A DNA stretch of 31,455 nucleotides, taken from the NCBI GenBank assembly GCA_011109175.1, contig RDEW01000002.1:2021452-2052906 (forward strand), written 5' to 3'. Origin of the DNA: Dicyema japonicum. Its lineage: Eukaryota; Dicyemida; Rhombozoa; Dicyemidae. Positions 28,158 through 31,455 of this stretch are shown here, piece by piece (within the stretch, counting starts at the first letter, position 1; each line of letters starts with the position of its first letter). Under the pieces are notes generated by a model. It made no database searches. It worked only from the letters and a program-made list of their open reading frames with translations, and was not told the DNA's origin. The translations under genes and the position numbers were made by a program.

Positions 28158-28497
28158 CTTGATATGAATATTCACCGTTTGTTTCCCGGTGCGTTAAAAG
28201 ACTATCACAATTTCAGAAAAACTGTTTTAAAAAATACACTAGTTAACAATAAAATTAATAGAAAACATGTATAAATGTTCATANGGGTAGTTTGAAAATG
28301 GCATAATTTTTATGCGTATTTTCAAAAAATTGGAAAATATCGGAACCTCTAAGTGGGGCACTGGATTTTTACTTGATATGAATATTCACCGTTTGTTTCC
28401 CGGTGCGTTAAAAGACTATCACAATTTCAGAAAAACTGTTTTAAAAAATACACTAGTTAACAATAAAATTAATAGAAAACATGTATAAATGTTCATA
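28158..28497. repeat. ~127-bp duplication with a nearby single N
   Basis: CTTGATATGAATATTCACCG...GTATAAATGTTCATA occurs at 28158-28284 and about 28372-28497. The N at 28285 directly follows copy 1, and an 86-bp unique segment separates it from copy 2. It duplicates the Tigger-like C-terminus. Confidence 0.9.
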
Positions 28498-28681
28498 AAA
28501 ATACTTTACTTATTAATAAAATTAATAAAAAAATAAGTTAAAACTGTTAGTTTTTATAAAAATGAAGAAAATATCGGATCTCTGTTTTTGGGGCAATTTT
28601 TCAAAATGAATGCTCCAAATGGAGGTTGTACTGTAATTGGTTATCTTTGATGTAATAGATTATTTTTATTTTTGACATTGA

Positions 28682-28936
28682 TTAAAAGTTATGGATCACT
28701 TTCAGCGCTCGTGACACATTAGATAGCCTCGACACAAAACATCGGTGTCCATGATATACTCCAACCCTACGTCCACTCAAAAAATTTTGATCAAGTTCCA
28801 TAGACCTGAAGAATTCAATAGAGATGGAGGCTTGGTAACGCAAAAAACCAGACAACTTAAGAGTTTGATGGTTTGTTAATGAATCCCCGGTCTTCAAGGA
28901 TGATATATTATAGTCTAGCCTTTCTAAAGACGATTT
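28682..28936 (-). CDS. Unidentified ORF
   Basis: The minus-strand frame is open for about 85 codons: SLERLDYNISSLKTGDSLTN, GFLRYQASISIEFFRSMEL, GRRVGVYHGHRCFVSRLSN, ending ALKVIHNF. There is no ATG at its start, and an AG precedes the open frame, so it could be a last exon or a fragment of an element. No domain recognised. Confidence 0.3.
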   Translation of the reverse strand, partial: KSSLERLDYNISSLKTGDSLTNHQTLKLSGFLRYQASISIEFFRSMELDQNFLSGRRVGVYHGHRCFVSRLSNVSRALKVIHNF

Positions 28937-29159
28937 CTAAAGTTGAAATTCTCGTGGTGAATAAAACGAAATTTAAGAAGGTTGGCTGCTCCACATTAGA
29001 GGGACTATCAACCAGAGGATGTTTTATGAAAGTATAGAGCAATTGTGCGTAAAAAAAGGTCTCTTCAAACGAGAGATCCACGTGTCATCACTTTGGCATG
29101 TTGAAAGTCTCTATCTGTTACGTCGGCTTTGGTGGGACATTGATAAATGTTGGGGGCAA

Positions 29160-29525
29160 AACGTTCAGAAAATGATCTTGAATGTTTTAAGGCTAAAAAG
29201 TCACGATATCCAAGGAACGCTTCCGAAGACTGGATTAACCTGCATTGGCAAACCGTTACTTTCGGCGTCATTAAATGTAGCATATAAAGTTGTGAAATAA
29301 AAGGAGCCCATATTGCAGATGCAGCGGTTCACAAGTTGGGTTTCCGACCCTTGCAAAAAAAAGCACTGCAAATTCAGGTTCCATTTGCAACGACTTAGCC
29401 ATGTGAATCTGGATTTTTCATCGCCACTAAATATAAAAAAATAAGTACTGAAGAGCTCTTAATCCTGAAAACGATCTCGGAATTACACTAGCAAACAAAA
29501 AACCACGCTTCAAAGAATTAAAACT
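29160..29525 (+). pseudogene. hAT transposase with internal deletion
   Basis: An N-terminal hAT segment (MILNVLRLKSHDIQGTLPKT, SASLNVAYKVVK, after a frameshift GAHIADAAVHKLGF; family pattern ASYxVAxxIAKxKKPHTIGExL) is followed almost directly by the C-terminal dimerisation signature PFATT, stop, PCESGFFIATKYKKISTE and LNPENDLGITLANKKPRFKE (family: YLCESGFSxLxxIKTKYRNRL...DLRxALSxxxPRF). The whole catalytic middle is missing, as in non-autonomous hAT derivatives. The open frame from 29019 leads into it. Confidence 0.65.
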
Positions 29526-29879
29526 AAAAGGCAGGAAAAGTCTCAAGGAAAGTGACGTCTTTAAGATCTGTGTTAATTATTGATGGCAAAGTTTTTTGTG
29601 GCTCACCGCTAAAAGCGCCTGAGCAGAGGAAATATGATTCCATTATGTCATAAGCAGGGTCGGAATGATTCACCCGTAATAAGTGCTAATATAATACAAT
29701 CGGCTCGTGGTAATAATTGTATCCATGTGCTCCGGTTTGCAAGCTGTGTATAGGTCTTGGTTTTTTATAAGCAAGATTTCTCCAGGGTGTTTTTTAGAAG
29801 TAACCAATTGAGGGACGTCACCACCTCAGTAAATTGATAATATTTAGCTTATAGTTTAATTGTACCCTTTATGTCGATT

Positions 29880-29985
29880 CTGGATGGACTCTGTTTCTGT
29901 GGAAGTGGAAACTGGATACACTTAATCAGTTGTTTACTATAACTTCTTTCTCGGTGTATCCGGGGTAAATGAATAAATAAATAGC
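29880..29985 (+). repeat. LINE 3'-terminal fragment
   Basis: DNA around GGATACACTTAATCAGTTG, then TTTACTATAACTTCTTTCTC and GGGGTAAATGAATAAATAAA matches the 3' end of the CR1-like family. The preceding frame ends VETGYT at the stop, parallel to LRRTGIT in the 15616 copy. Confidence 0.6.
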
Positions 29986-30199
29986 GGCTGTTAAAAGAAA
30001 GGTCCCTGACCAAATCTTCTGATGAAGATCGCATTATGAAAACTATTCTGCTAAAGAATGAATTGATGTCCGCGACGGTAGGACGTGGGACAAAATGGAT
30101 GAGGGCGGACCTACTTCTCCACCTCTCTTCGGGAGCGGAAGCCTGTAATGAAGTATTGGAAGATGGATTTGGTCGGCACAAGCAGGTGTTCTCCCTTTA
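29985..30199 (+). other. Open reading frame between two LINE-like 3' ends
   Basis: KSSDEDRIMKTILLKNELMS, then ATVGRGTKWMRADLLLHLSS and GAEACNEVLEDGFGRHKQVF, ending in TAA at 30197. Composition is protein-like, with no initiating ATG at its left edge. It is followed by TTGGATCAGTTAGTTGTGAC, reminiscent of the LINE 3' end, so it may be part of an element. Unidentified. Confidence 0.3.
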
Positions 30200-30276
30200 A
30201 TTCCTTACTTGGATCAGTTAGTTGTGACTGTTTGTGATGGGCTTACATTGATAAACCTGAGGTTAATAATAATTTC

Positions 30277-31018
30277 TTCAATAAATAGAAAATTTATTGA
30301 AATTTGCTATCTACACAAAATAACTCAAAAAGGGTAGTTCGTATGAGGTTTTTGAGTATTATTGTAAAAATTAATTAAGCAAAAAATAATCTATACTTTT
30401 AGTGAAAATAGAATTGTAATCGAAAGATGCTTGAAGCAATCTATCGAAATAAACTACAGAGCAATTTATACGTCGATATTGTTGTATAAATTGTCACCGT
30501 CCGTACGTGGAACTCTATTTTTTGCATTTTTCTAATATTTTTCTTGACTATTTTATTTATTAAAAAATGTCATTTCTGATTAATGTCTTATAATCTACTA
30601 AAAATTAAAAAAAACTAAACGAAAATTAACTTTTAATATAAAAAATTATTATATATTTAACCCTCCTATTTCTAAGTATAATCAGATTCCTAGCTTTTCA
30701 TAACTCTAATCTCAAGCCTGAACCTTTAACCANTTCAATAAATAGAGAATTTATTGAAATTTTCAATCTACACAAAATAACTCAAAAAGGGTAGTTCATT
30801 TGAGGTTGCTGACTATTATTGTAAAAATTAATTAAGCAAAAAATAATCGATACTTTTGGTGGAAATAGAATTGTAAAAAATTAAAAAAAAACTAAACGAA
30901 AATTAACTTTTAATATAAAAAATTATTATATATTTAACCCTCCTATTTCTAAGTATAATCAGATTCCTAGCTTTTCATAACTCTGATCTCAAGCCTTAAC
31001 CTTTAACCATAACACTAA
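30277..31018. repeat. AT-rich direct duplication around a single N, second copy lacking ~180 bp
   Basis: 30277-30732 and 30734-31018 both start TTCAATAAATAGA and end CTTTAACCA, flanking the N at 30733. Copy 2 lacks roughly 30420-30600 of copy 1. Two alleles differing by an indel, placed in tandem by the assembler, would explain this. The region 30200-31000 holds no gene that I recognise. Confidence 0.85.
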
Positions 31019-31135
31019 ATCCCAACCCTATCCTTAACCCTATCTCTTACCGTATACCCTATTCCTAAGTCCTACCATAAGCTGTAACCTTAAACCTAAT
31101 CCTAACACATTCCTAAACGGTATCCCTAACGACAT
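31004..31135 (+). repeat. Degenerate CCCTAA-like (telomere-like) repeat
   Basis: The sequence is a run of variants around AACCCTA/CCTTAACCCTA/ATACCCTATTCCTAA/AACCTAATCCTAACA, with roughly 6-7-base phasing. It resembles a decayed interstitial telomeric (TTAGGG)n tract on the opposite strand. No perfect array is left. Confidence 0.5.
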
Positions 31136-31149
31136 TTTATTTTAACTCA

Positions 31150-31390
31150 AGAACTAACAGTTTGCAACTGCTAGCTGCTCTCACAATTGAAAACGCATTT
31201 CCCCTGACGATTTGCAATGAAATGCACTTAATGAACCACCTCTTGTTTCTCGTATCGTTTTTCTTTTTCGCGATGATTGAGCCGAGCCTGTTAGCAGGGT
31301 CAGTGACCTGCTTCCACTTATTCCTGTCTTTTTGATTGACACTGGTTCAAAGATGAATTGTCCTGAAAGATATGCGTATTTTTTTTATCT
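31150..31390 (-). pseudogene. RT polyprotein C-terminal fragment (most diverged)
   Basis: The minus strand reads FEPVSIKKTGISGSRSLTLL and, in another frame, KRWFIKCISLQIVRGNAFSI and then VRAASSCKL. This aligns at protein level with WWFL, stop, LISVEIVRGNATSIM at 13482 and RWILQLISVAIVRGNATSIM at 5333. Confidence 0.5.
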
Positions 31391-31455
31391 TTAGAGTCTC
31401 AGCCTTTTCCGAGACAGAGTCTAGTCAGTTGCTGTCGTTGTGGTGCTAAGAGAAA

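Larger units (their letters stand above)
26645..28274 (+). pseudogene. Tigger/pogo-like transposase remnant
   Basis: CENP-B-type DNA-binding segment: FTKTREEFIPFKK, then ARMLNYSPFKGSNGWFEKFK (family motif FKASxGWLxxFKKRH), present two or three times because of assembly-type duplications. Then NIELFF and NVTSLIQPLDMGVIKSF near 27445-27520, the classic end of the pogo/Tigger DDE core (LPPNTTSLIQPLDQGVIxxFK). After a SINE insertion, LNSWETINSCRRQILNSNFL (family: AWxxVxxxTIxNCWRKxG) and DLDMNIHRLFPGALKDYHNF continue to a stop at 28272. The middle of the catalytic core was not seen, and several stops exist. Confidence 0.65.

Noticed and set aside
29849-30181. Minus-strand 110-aa ORF
   Set aside because: It lies antisense to a LINE 3' end and the plus-strand open frame; its tail is low-complexity UTR.
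1-31455. CRISPR arrays, bacterial operons, ribosome binding sites, riboswitches
   Set aside because: No regularly spaced repeats, and the introns, SINE, LINEs and polyadenylation signals show eukaryotic DNA.

Overview
The window is AT-rich eukaryotic DNA, almost certainly from an animal with very compact genes. A few host genes sit among a dense pile-up of decayed transposable elements. The best clue to the organism is intron size. Several genes read as broken ORFs, but each break is repaired exactly by removing a GT...AG stretch of only 21-35 nt. Dicyemid mesozoans (parasites of octopus and cuttlefish kidneys) are the animals I know with introns of this size, so a Dicyema-like genome is my leading guess. 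It is an inference.

Layout. 1-1130: reverse-transcriptase (RT) remnant, minus strand. 1.2-3.3 kb: two copies of a dispersed repeat and a small candidate spliced gene. 3.3-7.5 kb: three scattered pieces of an R2/NeSL-like retrotransposon, with an inverted-repeat structure between the first two. 7.5-9.55 kb: the 5' part of a CR1-like LINE ORF2 (2A-like motif plus endonuclease), split by a hAT DNA transposon that still has a perfect 8-bp target duplication. 9.7-11.8 kb: a hypothetical gene, a 596-base N gap, and a convergent pyruvate dehydrogenase phosphatase-like gene with two tiny introns and several missing metal-binding residues. 11.9-14.35 kb: LINE RT and a gag-like ORF1 remnant. 14.36-14.87 kb: a small spliced gene. 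15.4-16.9 kb: a well-preserved LINE 3' half with a 13-bp target duplication. 17.0-17.8 kb: a four-exon gene for a single-pass membrane protein. 18.5-20.1 kb: two decayed LINE RTs. 20.1-23.7 kb: a candidate gene, a hAT relic, LINE debris and duplicated blocks. 24.0-25.6 kb: hAT transposase pseudogene. 25.9-26.6 kb: integrase fragment. 26.6-28.3 kb: Tigger/pogo-like transposase remnant carrying a tRNA-derived SINE with an 11-bp target duplication. 29.0-30.2 kb: internally deleted hAT and LINE ends. 30.2-31.45 kb: a duplicated AT-rich block, degenerate CCCTAA-like sequence and another RT C-terminus.

The genes do not form a pathway. The window is best read as a transposon graveyard with five or six small host genes. 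Nine assembly gaps (eight single N plus the long one) are present. Most single Ns are bordered by direct repeats, which look like unmerged contig overlaps rather than biology.
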